Assembly (NCBI GenBank): GCA_965198795.1
Contig: OZ240674.1
Span: 930,001 to 994,000 of the forward strand
Length of the DNA stretch: 64,000 bases
Direction: 5' to 3'
Origin: G965198795 sp965198795
GTDB taxonomy: Bacteria; Pseudomonadota; Alphaproteobacteria; Rhodospirillales; Casp-alpha2
Positions 1 through 8,723 of this stretch are shown here, one piece after another. How positions within the stretch are numbered: position 1 is the stretch's first letter; each line of letters starts with the position of its first letter. Under the pieces are notes generated by a model that was given only the letters and a program-made list of their open reading frames with translations, was not told the DNA's origin and made no database searches. The position numbers and the translations under genes were made by a program.

Positions 1-656
1 TCCTCGCCGGTTCCCCAAACCACGATCTTGCCGTCCCTGGCGGCGCCCGCTTTGGCGATTGTCGCGCCGAACACGTGCGAGCGCTCCAGGTCGTATTTGT
101 CATGCGGACCGTAGATGTTGGAATGGCGGATGACCGTGTGCCTGGTGACGCCGAGCCGCGAGAAGAACTCGCACATCTTCTCCACATAGACCTTGGTCCA
201 ACCGACCCCAAAATAGTGGGGATGGATGTCGAGGGACTCGTCGAAATCCGTTTCCAGCAGAGGGACGCCGCTCGATTGATACATCACCGTGCAGCTGAAG
301 AAGATGAACTGCCCGACTTGGTGGTCGAAGGCGGCGCGGAGCAGCAGGGAGTTCATCACCGCGTTGTCCGAGACATGGATGTGGGGCCGGTTAACGATGT
401 CGGCGGAACCGGATGTGGTCGCGGCCGCCTGGATGATGATGTCCACGCCCTTGCACACACGCTCGACATCCGCCGCCGAGGTCAGATCCGCCCGCGTCCA
501 TTCGACATTCTCAAAATCGAAGGCAGGGCGGTTGTGATAAACGGCGGTGACGTGATAGGCGTCCTTCGTGGCGAAATACTCGGTCATGTTCCGGCCGATG
601 AAACCGGTCGCCCCGCATATCAAGATTCTCTTCTTCTCAGGCAATTTCTCAGGCAT
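1..656 (-). CDS. NAD-dependent epimerase/dehydratase, C-terminus outside window (atypical active site)
   Basis: The frame opens with ATG at 654-656 and stays open to the window edge, giving 218 codons of an extended short-chain dehydrogenase. The Rossmann motif GATGFIG is at residues 15-21, and the protein follows the GDP-fucose-synthase/epimerase pattern (NIYGPHDKYD near residue 180). The usual YxxxK active site reads VGWTK at residues 151-155, so the tyrosine is replaced by valine while the lysine remains. It is the last visible gene of the nucleotide-sugar operon and lies 25 bp downstream of the SDR gene. The fold is certain; the substrate is unknown, presumably a nucleotide-linked sugar. 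The missing C-terminus prevents a finer call. Confidence 0.85.
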   Translation of the reverse strand, partial: MPEKLPEKKRILICGATGFIGRNMTEYFATKDAYHVTAVYHNRPAFDFENVEWTRADLTSAADVERVCKGVDIIIQAAATTSGSADIVNRPHIHVSDNAVMNSLLLRAAFDHQVGQFIFFSCTVMYQSSGVPLLETDFDESLDIHPHYFGVGWTKVYVEKMCEFFSRLGVTRHTVIRHSNIYGPHDKYDLERSHVFGATIAKAGAARDGKIVVWGTGE

Positions 657-681
657 TCCGGTTCCCGGCGTGGATCAGACC

Positions 682-1380
682 CTATTTTCCACCGGCGACG
701 GCCAGTTCCGCGCCGGTGACGTATGCTGATTGGTCGGACAGCAGCCAGACGACGGCTTCCGCCACTTCGTCCGGCGTGCCGGCGCGCGCCAGGGGAAGCG
801 ACCGGGCCGCGTCGCCGATGGGCTCATCCCCCTCAATCACGCCGGGCGACACTATGTTCACCCGGATTTGGGCCCCGGCCAACTCCCGGGCGGCGGACCT
901 GGTAAAACCGATCATCCCGCTTTTGGCCGCCGCATAGTCGGCGATGCGGTAGCCGCCGGTTTTAGCGGCGAGGGACCCGACGCCGGCCGCCTCACCCGGT
1001 TGACCGAGCGCCATCCGTTCCCTGGCGAAGGCCCGCAGGCACCAGATATAGCCGGTCAGGGTGATTCCGACGCCGGCGGCTAGGTCGTCCGGCGTCTTCT
1101 CGACCAGCGGGCCGCGCTCGACCGGAGCGGCGGCGGCGTAGACCATCTTTCTGGGCCGAACATCCGAGAACAGCCCGGACACGGCGCCGCTGTCCGTGAC
1201 GTCTAATTCAACGGCGCGCGCCGCGGCCCCTTCCCTCTCAAGCGTCAGAACGGGCTCCGGCGACGTGAGATAGGTTGCGACGGGTGACCAGCCTTGCCGG
1301 TTCGCGGCCCGGACGACGGCGCGTCCAATGGGTGAACTCGCGCCGATCACGAGGATTGAATTGTCCTGACCGGAGTTCAA
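682..1380 (-). CDS. Short-chain dehydrogenase/reductase (FabG-like)
   Basis: This is a 232-residue classical SDR. An N-terminal glycine-rich motif GASSPIG binds NAD(P), and the catalytic Ser plus YAAAK pair are present around residues 136-156. The C-terminal 'SAYVTGAELAVAGGK' is the standard SDR ending. Its ATG overlaps the stop of the upstream epimerase gene by 4 bp (ATGA at 1377-1380), so the two are translationally coupled. Inside a polysaccharide operon it most likely reduces a keto-sugar or a keto-acyl precursor rather than serving fatty-acid synthesis, but this is inferred from context only. Confidence 0.9.
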   Translation of the reverse strand: MNSGQDNSILVIGASSPIGRAVVRAANRQGWSPVATYLTSPEPVLTLEREGAAARAVELDVTDSGAVSGLFSDVRPRKMVYAAAAPVERGPLVEKTPDDLAAGVGITLTGYIWCLRAFARERMALGQPGEAAGVGSLAAKTGGYRIADYAAAKSGMIGFTRSAARELAGAQIRVNIVSPGVIEGDEPIGDAARSLPLARAGTPDEVAEAVVWLLSDQSAYVTGAELAVAGGK

Positions 1381-2396
1381 CGGACCAAGCCCCGCCCTTC
1401 CGCCGCCGGAACCAGGTCCGGGTCGGTGAACGGGTTGTAGCGCTCATCGGCCAGCCGGGCGTTGTCGCGATACCAGGCGATCGTTTGCTTGATGCCGTCT
1501 TCCAGCGAGACTTGCGGCTTGAAGCCATGGGATTCGGCGCGGCGCGTGTCCATGATCCGCCGCTTGTCGCCGGCGGGTTTCGAGACGTCCCACTTCAGCG
1601 TCAGCGGTTTGCCGATATTGGCGGCGACGATCTCCGCCGCCTCGCGGATCGTGGCGCCGGCGCCGCTGCCGAGATTCAGGGGCTCGGTGATGCCGTTTTC
1701 CACGGCGAACATCATGCCGCGCGCGACGTCTCCGGCGAAAATAAAGTCCCGGACGGGAGAGCCGTCGCCCCACACGTCAAGTTCTCCGTCCGCTTCCAGG
1801 GCTTTTCTGATCAATGATGGGATGACCATCGCGTTGGCCGTGTCGAAATTGTCGAACGGTCCATAGACGTTCGCCGGGCGGACAATGGAAACGCCGTCCC
1901 AGCCGTATTCGATTCGATAGGCGTCGGCTTGCAGTTCGCACATGCGTTTGGCCCAACCCGCGAACCGGTCGTTGGGCGACGGCCGGGTTTCCCAAACGCT
2001 GTCTTCCTCTAACACTTCCGCCGGGGCGTATACGCCGACGCTGCTGGTCAACAGATAGCGCTCGACGCCCGCGCGGCGGGCTGCTTCCATCATGTTCAGA
2101 CCGAAGCTCAAGGTGGGCACGAAAAAGCTTGCGGGACGTCTCGCCGTCATGGCCGGCGAACCCTTCACGCCCGCCAGATGAAACACCAGCTCGATCCCGG
2201 CGCAGACCTTGACGCAGTTGGAGAATTCACGCAGATCGCATCGCACCACTTCGGCACCTTCCGGCGCGCGGGAGGCGTTATCCAGTGAAGCGACGCGCAC
2301 GCTGGCGCCCGCCGCCTGGAGCAGTTTCACGAGCGGTTGGCCGATCATGCCGGTGCCGCCTGTCACCAAAACCGTTTTGCCGTCATAGAAGCTCAT
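1377..2396 (-). CDS. NAD-dependent epimerase/dehydratase with atypical active site
   Basis: This 339-residue extended SDR carries the NAD motif GGTGMIG (residues 13-19), the TSS serine region near 118 and the C-terminal substrate-binding pattern 'VWGDGSPVRDFIF' typical of nucleotide-sugar epimerases. The segment that should hold YxxxK reads AGWAK at residues 146-150, so the catalytic tyrosine is replaced by alanine. The first gene of the window shows the same kind of change (VGWTK), which suggests a related pair. It is coupled to the downstream SDR by a 4-bp overlap. Substrate unknown; a role in a rare sugar of the surface polysaccharide is inferred. Confidence 0.88.
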   Translation of the reverse strand: MSFYDGKTVLVTGGTGMIGQPLVKLLQAAGASVRVASLDNASRAPEGAEVVRCDLREFSNCVKVCAGIELVFHLAGVKGSPAMTARRPASFFVPTLSFGLNMMEAARRAGVERYLLTSSVGVYAPAEVLEEDSVWETRPSPNDRFAGWAKRMCELQADAYRIEYGWDGVSIVRPANVYGPFDNFDTANAMVIPSLIRKALEADGELDVWGDGSPVRDFIFAGDVARGMMFAVENGITEPLNLGSGAGATIREAAEIVAANIGKPLTLKWDVSKPAGDKRRIMDTRRAESHGFKPQVSLEDGIKQTIAWYRDNARLADERYNPFTDPDLVPAAEGRGLVR

Positions 2397-2437
2397 GCCG
2401 TCTCAGTCCCGTTGTCTGCGAGGCCGCGTGGAAAGGA

Positions 2438-3415
2438 TCACGCGCTCGCGGTTCGGCGAACGCGGTCGCGGTGATAATTCAACAGGTCCTCCAAAGTCCG
2501 GCGGGCCGGGATTTCCGGTTCCCACCCCGTCGCCTGTTTGAACTTGGAGGTGTCGGGAATCTGCAAGGTGACGTCCGACGGTCTGACGAGGGACGGATCG
2601 ACCTCGTGGGGAATATCCAGATCGCTGAAGCCAACAAGGGTTTGCAGCACCTCCCCGATGGTCATCGTCTCGCTGCCGCCAATATTATAGACCTCGCCCG
2701 GTTCGCCATGTTCAAGCAATAGCCAATAGGCTTTTACCGCGTCGCGCACGTCGGCCAGTGTGCGGACGCTGTTCAAGTTGCCGACCTTGATGACGCCGTC
2801 GGGGTGCGCGCCGCCCTCGATCTCGGCAATTTGCTTGGCGAAGGCGCTTTCGGCGAAAACCTCGCCGCGGCGGGGGCCGGTGTGGGTGAACATGCGGGTG
2901 CGGATCGTCTTCAGACCATGGGACATGAAATACTGCATGGCGATCATGTCCTCGCCCACCTTCGAGACCGCGTAGGGACTGGCCGGGCGGAATGGATTGG
3001 TTTCCGAAATGGGCACTTCGTCCTCGCGCACCTGGCCATAAACTTCCGAGGACGAACAGATATGGATCATTGGATCAAGGCCCGTCCGCCGGACCGAATC
3101 CATCAGGTTGGCGGCGCCGATGACGTTCACGGCGAGCGTGTCGGCCGCCATTTCGAAGCTGTCCATGACGTAGGATTGAGCCGCCAAATGGAAAATCCAG
3201 TCCGGCCGGACCTTTTCCATCACGGCGATCAGCGAATTCAAGTCGCGCAGGTCCGCGTGGTGCAGTTGAACGCGGTCAATGATTGGCTTGATGTTGTCCA
3301 ACGGACTGCGCCACCGCTTGACGCCGTGGACTTCGACGTTTTGATGGTTGGCGAGGATATATTCGGCCAGGTGGCTGCCCACCATGCCGGTGACGCCAGT
3401 GATCAGAACACGCAT
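2438..3415 (-). CDS. GDP-mannose 4,6-dehydratase / GDP-6-deoxy-mannose reductase-like protein
   Basis: A 325-residue extended SDR with the N-terminal motif GVTGMVGSH, a canonical YAVSK active site and the family signature 'THTGPRRGEVFAES', as in GDP-mannose dehydratases and the related GDP-4-keto-6-deoxymannose reductases (RMD). It is shorter and more divergent than the second dehydratase gene at 7.6-8.6 kb, so the two are probably not redundant. RMD would turn the Gmd product into GDP-D-rhamnose, a branch parallel to GDP-L-fucose. Choosing between dehydratase and reductase needs a phylogeny. Confidence 0.85.
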   Translation of the reverse strand: MRVLITGVTGMVGSHLAEYILANHQNVEVHGVKRWRSPLDNIKPIIDRVQLHHADLRDLNSLIAVMEKVRPDWIFHLAAQSYVMDSFEMAADTLAVNVIGAANLMDSVRRTGLDPMIHICSSSEVYGQVREDEVPISETNPFRPASPYAVSKVGEDMIAMQYFMSHGLKTIRTRMFTHTGPRRGEVFAESAFAKQIAEIEGGAHPDGVIKVGNLNSVRTLADVRDAVKAYWLLLEHGEPGEVYNIGGSETMTIGEVLQTLVGFSDLDIPHEVDPSLVRPSDVTLQIPDTSKFKQATGWEPEIPARRTLEDLLNYHRDRVRRTASA

Positions 3416-3428
3416 CGTGTGACTTCCG

Positions 3429-5486
3429 CTAGAACGGGCCTTTGAAGTGACGATAGGTCTGGGTCATGGACGTCTCGGCGGGCACGGGCACGCCGTGATC
3501 CTCGCCGCCTCGAACCAGCCGTGCGGCCGCGCCGACCATGTCGCCGATCGTGGGATAATAGATGTCTTCCAGAGACTTGGCTGTTGGGCAGGGCGTGCGC
3601 GCCATGCCAAGCGTCTCGACCGGCGCCTTCAACGCCTCGGGACAGGCTTGCGCGACAATCCGGCAAATCTCCGCCGCCGTGCCGAAGGGGATCCAGCTTG
3701 TGTCCGCGACGACCAGTTTTCCGGTCCGCTTGACGCTTTCGGTAATCATCGTCTCGTCTGGGTGCGAGACGCAGTGCAGATCGATGACGTCACAACTGAT
3801 GCCGGCCGTTTCCTCCAGATGTTTGGCGGCGCGGAGCGCCTCCAGGACCATTATGGAAGACGCGACGATCGTGACGTCGCCGCCAGTCCGCAGCTTCCGC
3901 GACGCCAGCGGCATTCCGGGCCGCTCCAGCGCCGCCGGGTCCATATCGAATTCCAGTTCGTAAAGCAGCCGGTGCTCAATGGACAGAACCGGACCCGGAT
4001 AGTGCTGGGTCGCATAGGCGTAACTGTCGAGCACGGATTGCGCCGTCGCCGGCATGATCACAGTCAGGCCCGGGATATGCGCGAACAGGGATTGCGGGCT
4101 TTGGGAATGCTGCGCGCCTTGTCCCCAACTGCGTCCGATCACCGCGCGAATCAGCAAGGGGACGTGATACCGGCCGCCGAACATATAGCGGTATTTGGCG
4201 ATCAGATTGATGATCTGGTTGCTCGCCAAGAGCATGAAGTCGGCCCGAATGTGGGTTTGGATCGGATAGACGCCATTGAGCGCCATGCCCAGCGCAACGC
4301 CCGCGACCCCCTCTTCGGCGAGCGGGGTGTCGAGGCAACGAGGGGCGCCGAATTCCTCATGGAGATTGAGGGTGGTTCCGAAGGTGCCCTTGAAATCGTC
4401 CACACCCTGGCCGACGAGCAGCGCTTGATCGTTCGTCGCCAGGGCGTTGCGCATGGAGATCATCAAGGCTTCCCGATAGCTCATCGGGCCCGTGATAGCG
4501 GCCGGATCAACGCACGCCCACGCAAGGGAATCGGCTTGCGCGCCGGCCGGGGTGTCGCAATCGGTCATCAACTCGTCGGCGCCGGGCCAGGGGCTTTCCT
4601 CGGCAAAGGAGACGGCCGCCTCGATTTGGGCTGATATTTCCGCTTCAAACCTGTCGCGCGTCGCCGCGTCCTGATCAAGCGGGTCCGCATCGACCCATGC
4701 GGCCATCTCTTCCGCGCCGCGATAGCCGAAGCGGAAGTCGTCGCCAATCCCGACATGCTCTTTCCGCCGGTAAACGATCACTTCGACAAACGCCGGCCCC
4801 TTGCTGGCGCGAACGCCGTCAACAATGGGTTTCAGCGTCTCGGCGATGGCCATGAAGTCCGCGCCGGCCCGGATTAAGTGGGCCTCGACGCCATAGGACC
4901 GGGCCTGGCGGCGCAAATCATAGCTTTGCCGGGCCGCGCGTTTTGAGTGGATGGCCAGATCATTGTTTTCGCAGAAAAATAGCACGGGTAACCGGTGCAG
5001 CGCGGCGAAGTTGACGCATTCATGATAGACGCCTTCTTCCGTCGCGCCGTCGCCGAACATGGCGACATGGACCCTTGATTCACCTTTCAGCCTGCTGGCG
5101 TAAGCGGCTCCCACCGCATGAGGGATCGAGCTGGAAACAACCGCCGACGCGCCCATCACGCCAACATCCGGCGCCGTTAGATGCATTGATCCCGCCTTGC
5201 CCTTGGCGGCGCCTCCCTGTTTCCCGTAAAGCTCGGCGAACATGACGTTCAGGTCGCCGCCGCGCGCGATGTAAATGCCGTGACTCCGATAGGTTGGGAA
5301 CACCCAATCGTTCGGCTCCATGGCGGCGGCCAGTCCAACGGACGCGGCCTCCTGGCCGATGGAGAGGTGAACGGGGCTCTGAATCTTATCGCTGGGATAC
5401 AGCTCGATGATCTTTTCCTCCACGCGGCGGATGAGCAGGCTGTCGTAAAACAGCCGCTCGTAAGGCGTTTTGTCGGAGGCGGCCAT
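3429..5486 (-). CDS. Fused E1 alpha-beta thiamine-diphosphate dehydrogenase/transketolase-like enzyme
   Basis: A 685-residue fusion of the alpha and beta subunits of a pyruvate/2-oxo-acid/acetoin dehydrogenase E1. The alpha half (about 1-320) carries the ThDP-Mg motif GDGATEEG (from 145) ending in ENN at 173-175. The beta half starts near residue 334 (MSYREAL) and contains the pyrimidine-binding and C-terminal transketolase domains. I chose the ATG at 5486 because an AGGA lies about 10 nt upstream; a longer frame to 5558 would intrude into the upstream gene. No E2 or E3 gene is nearby. Its place between a UDP-GlcNAc epimerase and a GDP-sugar gene suggests that it makes or transfers a two- or three-carbon unit for a branched or modified sugar (inference). 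Confidence 0.88.
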   Translation of the reverse strand: MAASDKTPYERLFYDSLLIRRVEEKIIELYPSDKIQSPVHLSIGQEAASVGLAAAMEPNDWVFPTYRSHGIYIARGGDLNVMFAELYGKQGGAAKGKAGSMHLTAPDVGVMGASAVVSSSIPHAVGAAYASRLKGESRVHVAMFGDGATEEGVYHECVNFAALHRLPVLFFCENNDLAIHSKRAARQSYDLRRQARSYGVEAHLIRAGADFMAIAETLKPIVDGVRASKGPAFVEVIVYRRKEHVGIGDDFRFGYRGAEEMAAWVDADPLDQDAATRDRFEAEISAQIEAAVSFAEESPWPGADELMTDCDTPAGAQADSLAWACVDPAAITGPMSYREALMISMRNALATNDQALLVGQGVDDFKGTFGTTLNLHEEFGAPRCLDTPLAEEGVAGVALGMALNGVYPIQTHIRADFMLLASNQIINLIAKYRYMFGGRYHVPLLIRAVIGRSWGQGAQHSQSPQSLFAHIPGLTVIMPATAQSVLDSYAYATQHYPGPVLSIEHRLLYELEFDMDPAALERPGMPLASRKLRTGGDVTIVASSIMVLEALRAAKHLEETAGISCDVIDLHCVSHPDETMITESVKRTGKLVVADTSWIPFGTAAEICRIVAQACPEALKAPVETLGMARTPCPTAKSLEDIYYPTIGDMVGAAARLVRGGEDHGVPVPAETSMTQTYRHFKGPF

Positions 5487-5527
5487 CTTGAGCTTTTCCT
5501 GGGACAGAACGCGGTCTCCGGCGGGGC

Positions 5528-6613
5528 TCAAGCGAGGGCTTCCGAAAGGTGTCCGCAAGCCCGTTGAGCGGCCTTGCCGTCCCAGAGGGGAATAACGGGC
5601 CGGCCGGGCTTCGGGTTCCCGAGGACTTGGCGTGCGGCGCCCGTCAGGGTCTTTGGGGACACGAGTTGATTCGTCCCCAGGTCAATGGTTACGGGGCGTT
5701 CCGTATTGCCGCGCAGCGTCAGGCAGGGAATGCCCAAGTAACTGGTTTCTTCCTGAACGCCGCCCGAGTCCGTAATCACCGCCCGGCTTCTCATGACCGC
5801 CGCCATGAACGGGATGTAGCCCATGGGCTTCGTGACGCGGATGTTCCGGTGATCGAGCATGGCTTTCAAACCGAACCCCTCCACCGCCTGGCGGGTTCTG
5901 GGATGAAGAGGCAAGATCAGACTGATCCCCTCGGCAATCTCCCCAAGCGACGAGAGAACCGCCGCCAGACGGTCTTTCCCGTCCACATTGGATGGCCGGT
6001 GCAGCGTGACGACGGCGAAGTCCGCGTCAGCCTCCGGGATGGGTTCCGCAGTTTCAATGCGATCCCGCAACATTTCGAAACTGTCAATCATGATGTTGCC
6101 GACGCGCTTGATCCGCTCCGGCGCGACGCCTTCCCGCAGCAAGTTCTGATCCGCGTCTTCGGACGGCGTCCAATGAATGTCGCATATGGAGTCCGTCGCC
6201 ATGCGGTTGATCTCCTCGGGCATGGTCCGGTCGCCGCTGCGCAGACCCGCTTCCAAATGCGCCACGGTCAGATTCAATTTCTTGGCGGCCAGTGTGGCCG
6301 CCAGCGTCGAATTCACATCGCCCGCGACGACGACCATATCCGGGCGATGAGTCAGGCAAAGCCGTTCGTAGGCCACCATCACCCGCGCGGTGACCTCCGC
6401 GTGACCGCCGCCGCCAACGCCCAGATGATGGCCGGGGCCGGGCAGGCCCAGATCCCGCATGATCCGATCAGACATCATAGGGTCCGAATGCTGGCCCGTG
6501 TGGACCAGGACGGGCGTCATGCGGCCCTGGCGCGTCAACTCGCGCCAAAGCGGCGCGACCTTCATGAAATTAGGGCGCGCGCCCGCGACCAGATGAATGA
6601 TGGGACGGTTCAC
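5528..6613 (-). CDS. wecB: UDP-N-acetylglucosamine 2-epimerase, non-hydrolysing (WecB family)
   Basis: A 361-residue WecB-type epimerase interconverting UDP-GlcNAc and UDP-ManNAc. Family marks visible are the start 'HLVAGARPNFMKVAPL', the HTGQH motif, the 'HLEAGLRSGDRTMPEE' region with catalytic acidic and histidine residues, and 'DSGGVQEE' near residue 285. It begins with GTG overlapping the stop of the fucose synthase gene (GTGA at 6610-6613). UDP-ManNAc would be one precursor of the polysaccharide built by this operon. Family assignment is firm. Confidence 0.93.
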   Translation of the reverse strand: MNRPIIHLVAGARPNFMKVAPLWRELTRQGRMTPVLVHTGQHSDPMMSDRIMRDLGLPGPGHHLGVGGGGHAEVTARVMVAYERLCLTHRPDMVVVAGDVNSTLAATLAAKKLNLTVAHLEAGLRSGDRTMPEEINRMATDSICDIHWTPSEDADQNLLREGVAPERIKRVGNIMIDSFEMLRDRIETAEPIPEADADFAVVTLHRPSNVDGKDRLAAVLSSLGEIAEGISLILPLHPRTRQAVEGFGLKAMLDHRNIRVTKPMGYIPFMAAVMRSRAVITDSGGVQEETSYLGIPCLTLRGNTERPVTIDLGTNQLVSPKTLTGAARQVLGNPKPGRPVIPLWDGKAAQRACGHLSEALA

Positions 6614-7563
6614 ACGGACTTCCCGGCTTCCGCGTTTTCAAGAAACCAATCATAGGTTTTGGCCAGGCCTTCACGGAGGAATGTCGCCGGCGCCCAGCCC
6701 GTGGCGGACAAACGGCCCGCATCGACAAATTTGCGCGGCATTCCGTCGGGCTTCGTTGCGTCGAAATCAATCCCGCCCTCGAAACCCACCGCGCCGCGCA
6801 TTAAACGGGCGAGTTCGCCGATGCTGACTTCCTCGCCGCTGCCGACATTGACGTGCTCCGTCTCCGAGTAGCACCGCAACAAGTGCACCAAAGCATCGGC
6901 CAAGTCCTCCACATACATGAATTCCCGCCGCGGGCGGCCGGTTCCCCATACGGTCACCTTGTCCGCGCCGGAAATTTTCGCACCATGGAACCGGCTCATC
7001 ATACCGGGGATCACGTGGCTCAGCATTGGATCGAAATTGTCCCCCGGGCCATAGAGGTTGTTCGGCATGGCCGAGATGTAGTCCCGCCCATACTGCCGCC
7101 GATAGGCCTGGCACAGCTTGACGCCGGCGATCTTCGAGAGCGCATACCATTCGTTGGTCGGCTCGAGCGGACCTGTGAGCAGCGCGCTTTCCGGAATCGG
7201 TTGAGGCGCTGATCGCGGATAGATGCAGGCGGAGCCCAGGAACATCAGCCGGTCCACATCCGCTTGATGCGCCGAGTCGATGATGTTCAGGGCGATCGCC
7301 AGATTATCCCGCAAGAATTCGACGGGGCGGGCGCTGTTGGCGTGAATACCGCCGACATGGGCCGCCGCGATGATGATCGCGTCGGGTTTGTTCGCAGCGA
7401 TCCAGGCTTTGGTGGCGCTTTTGCTGGTCAAATCGACCTCATCCCGCGTCACCGTCAGAATATCGCAGTTTTCGGATTCCAGCCGCCGCCGCGCCGCGCC
7501 GCCCACCATGCCCCGGTGGCCGGCGACCCAGATCCGTTTTCCCGAGAGTGAATAGTGGCTCAC
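6610..7563 (-). CDS. fcl: GDP-L-fucose synthase
   Basis: A 317-residue bifunctional 3,5-epimerase/4-reductase converting GDP-4-keto-6-deoxymannose to GDP-L-fucose with NADPH. Seen are GHRGMVGGA near residue 14, the family-typical 'FLGSACIYPRSAPQPIPE', the active site YALSK and 'NLYGPGDNFD'. It starts with GTG 10 bp after gmd, whose product is its substrate, so the two make a complete GDP-mannose to GDP-L-fucose route. The length is normal for the family. Confidence 0.95.
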   Translation of the reverse strand: MSHYSLSGKRIWVAGHRGMVGGAARRRLESENCDILTVTRDEVDLTSKSATKAWIAANKPDAIIIAAAHVGGIHANSARPVEFLRDNLAIALNIIDSAHQADVDRLMFLGSACIYPRSAPQPIPESALLTGPLEPTNEWYALSKIAGVKLCQAYRRQYGRDYISAMPNNLYGPGDNFDPMLSHVIPGMMSRFHGAKISGADKVTVWGTGRPRREFMYVEDLADALVHLLRCYSETEHVNVGSGEEVSIGELARLMRGAVGFEGGIDFDATKPDGMPRKFVDAGRLSATGWAPATFLREGLAKTYDWFLENAEAGKSV

Positions 7564-7573
7564 CGCCCAGGTC

Positions 7574-8620
7574 CTACCCTGCGCCCGGCAGGTCTTGAAG
7601 GTCCGAGGCGACCATTTCGGAAACCATATCTTTCAGGCTGGTTTTCGCTTCCCAGCCGAGCGCCGCTTTCGCTTTTGAGGCGTCGCCCAACAGGGTTTCG
7701 ACCTCGGTCGGACGGAAATGGCGCGGATCGACTTCAACCAAGACCCGCCCGTTCGACGCGTCGCGGCCAGTCTCCCCGGCTCCCTTTCCGGACCATTCAA
7801 CGGCGACGCCCACTTCCGAGAAGGCGAGTTCGACGAACCGGCGGACGGTGTGCGTGACGCCTGTCGCCAGAACGTAATCGCCGGGCGCGGGTTGTTGAAG
7901 CATCAGCCACATGCCCTCGACATAGTCTTTCGCATGGCCCCAATCGCGCTTGGCGTCCAGGTTGCCCAGATAAAGCTTGTCCTGGCGGCCGCGGCTGATC
8001 GCCGCCACGGCGCGTGTGATCTTGCGGGTGACGAAGGTCTCTCCCCGGACCGGGCTTTCATGATTAAACAAGATGCCGTTCGACGCGTGCATGCCGTAGG
8101 CCTCGCGGTAGTTGGCGACAATCCAATAGGCGTAGAGCTTGGCCGCCGCATAAGGCGAGCGCGGACGGAACGGCGTGGTTTCGCGTTGCGGCGTCTCGGC
8201 GGCGTCGCCGTATAGCTCCGACGTGGACGCTTGATAGAACCGCGTCGCTTCTTCCCGGCCCAGAATGCGGATTGCTTCTAACAGGCGAAGAGTTCCCAAA
8301 GCGTCCGCATTGGCGGTGTATTCGGCGGTTTCGAAGCTGACCTGAACATGGCTTTGAGCCGCAAGGTTATAGATTTCGTCGGGTTGGGTTTCCCGCACGA
8401 TGCGAATCAGGTTGGTCGCGTCGGTCATATCGCCGTAATGCAATTGGAACCGGATGTCCCGTTCATGCGGGTCCTGATATAGATGATCGACACGCGCCGT
8501 GTTCAGCAAGGACGAACGCCGCTTTACGCCATGAACCAGATAGCCTTTGTTCAACAGGAACTCGGCTAGGTAGGCGCCGTCCTGTCCCGTGACGCCTGTG
8601 ATGAGGGCCGTTTTAGTCAT
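7574..8620 (-). CDS. gmd: GDP-mannose 4,6-dehydratase
   Basis: A 348-residue Gmd with GVTGQDGAYL at residues 8-17, the family signature 'HGVKRRSS', an active site YAAAK and 'NHESPVRGETFVTRK'. The ATG at 8618-8620 is chosen because the conserved sequence begins there; the longer frame to 8779 would run into the upstream NusG-like gene. The 103-bp leader upstream holds a strong hairpin and an exact ops element ending 18 nt before the start codon, while a good Shine-Dalgarno is lacking. That arrangement is expected where an RfaH-type factor assists both elongation and ribosome recruitment. Confidence 0.96.
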   Translation of the reverse strand: MTKTALITGVTGQDGAYLAEFLLNKGYLVHGVKRRSSLLNTARVDHLYQDPHERDIRFQLHYGDMTDATNLIRIVRETQPDEIYNLAAQSHVQVSFETAEYTANADALGTLRLLEAIRILGREEATRFYQASTSELYGDAAETPQRETTPFRPRSPYAAAKLYAYWIVANYREAYGMHASNGILFNHESPVRGETFVTRKITRAVAAISRGRQDKLYLGNLDAKRDWGHAKDYVEGMWLMLQQPAPGDYVLATGVTHTVRRFVELAFSEVGVAVEWSGKGAGETGRDASNGRVLVEVDPRHFRPTEVETLLGDASKAKAALGWEAKTSLKDMVSEMVASDLQDLPGAG

Positions 8621-8638
8621 TTTTTGATCCGGTTCGGC

Positions 8639-8650
8639 CACGCTACCGCC
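8639..8650 (-). promoter_or_regulatory. ops (JUMPstart) element, RfaH recruitment site
   Basis: The minus strand reads GGCGGTAGCGTG, identical at 12 of 12 positions to the E. coli ops element that pauses RNA polymerase and loads RfaH. It is in the transcribed orientation between the RfaH-like gene and gmd, 18 nt ahead of the gmd ATG. A chance match in exactly this spot is very unlikely. Confidence 0.85.
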
Positions 8651-8699
8651 GTTCGGGTGACGGAGACGCCAACCGGGAAAGCGCGGCCAAGCTCGTCTG

Positions 8700-8718
8700 G
8701 GCCCCGGGGACCGGGGCC
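8700..8718 (-). other. Strong hairpin in the gmd leader
   Basis: A perfect 8-bp GC-only inverted repeat (GGCCCCGG / CCGGGGCC) with a 3-nt loop lies 5 bp after the stop of the NusG-like gene and upstream of the ops element. No T-run follows on the minus strand, so it is not a classical Rho-independent terminator. It could be a pause or attenuation structure. Confidence 0.5.
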
Positions 8719-8723
8719 GGAAA

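Noticed and set aside
3447..4634. 395-codon plus-strand ORF opposite the E1 fusion
   Set aside because: Shadow of the E1 gene; composition is Arg/His/Gln-rich without domain pattern.
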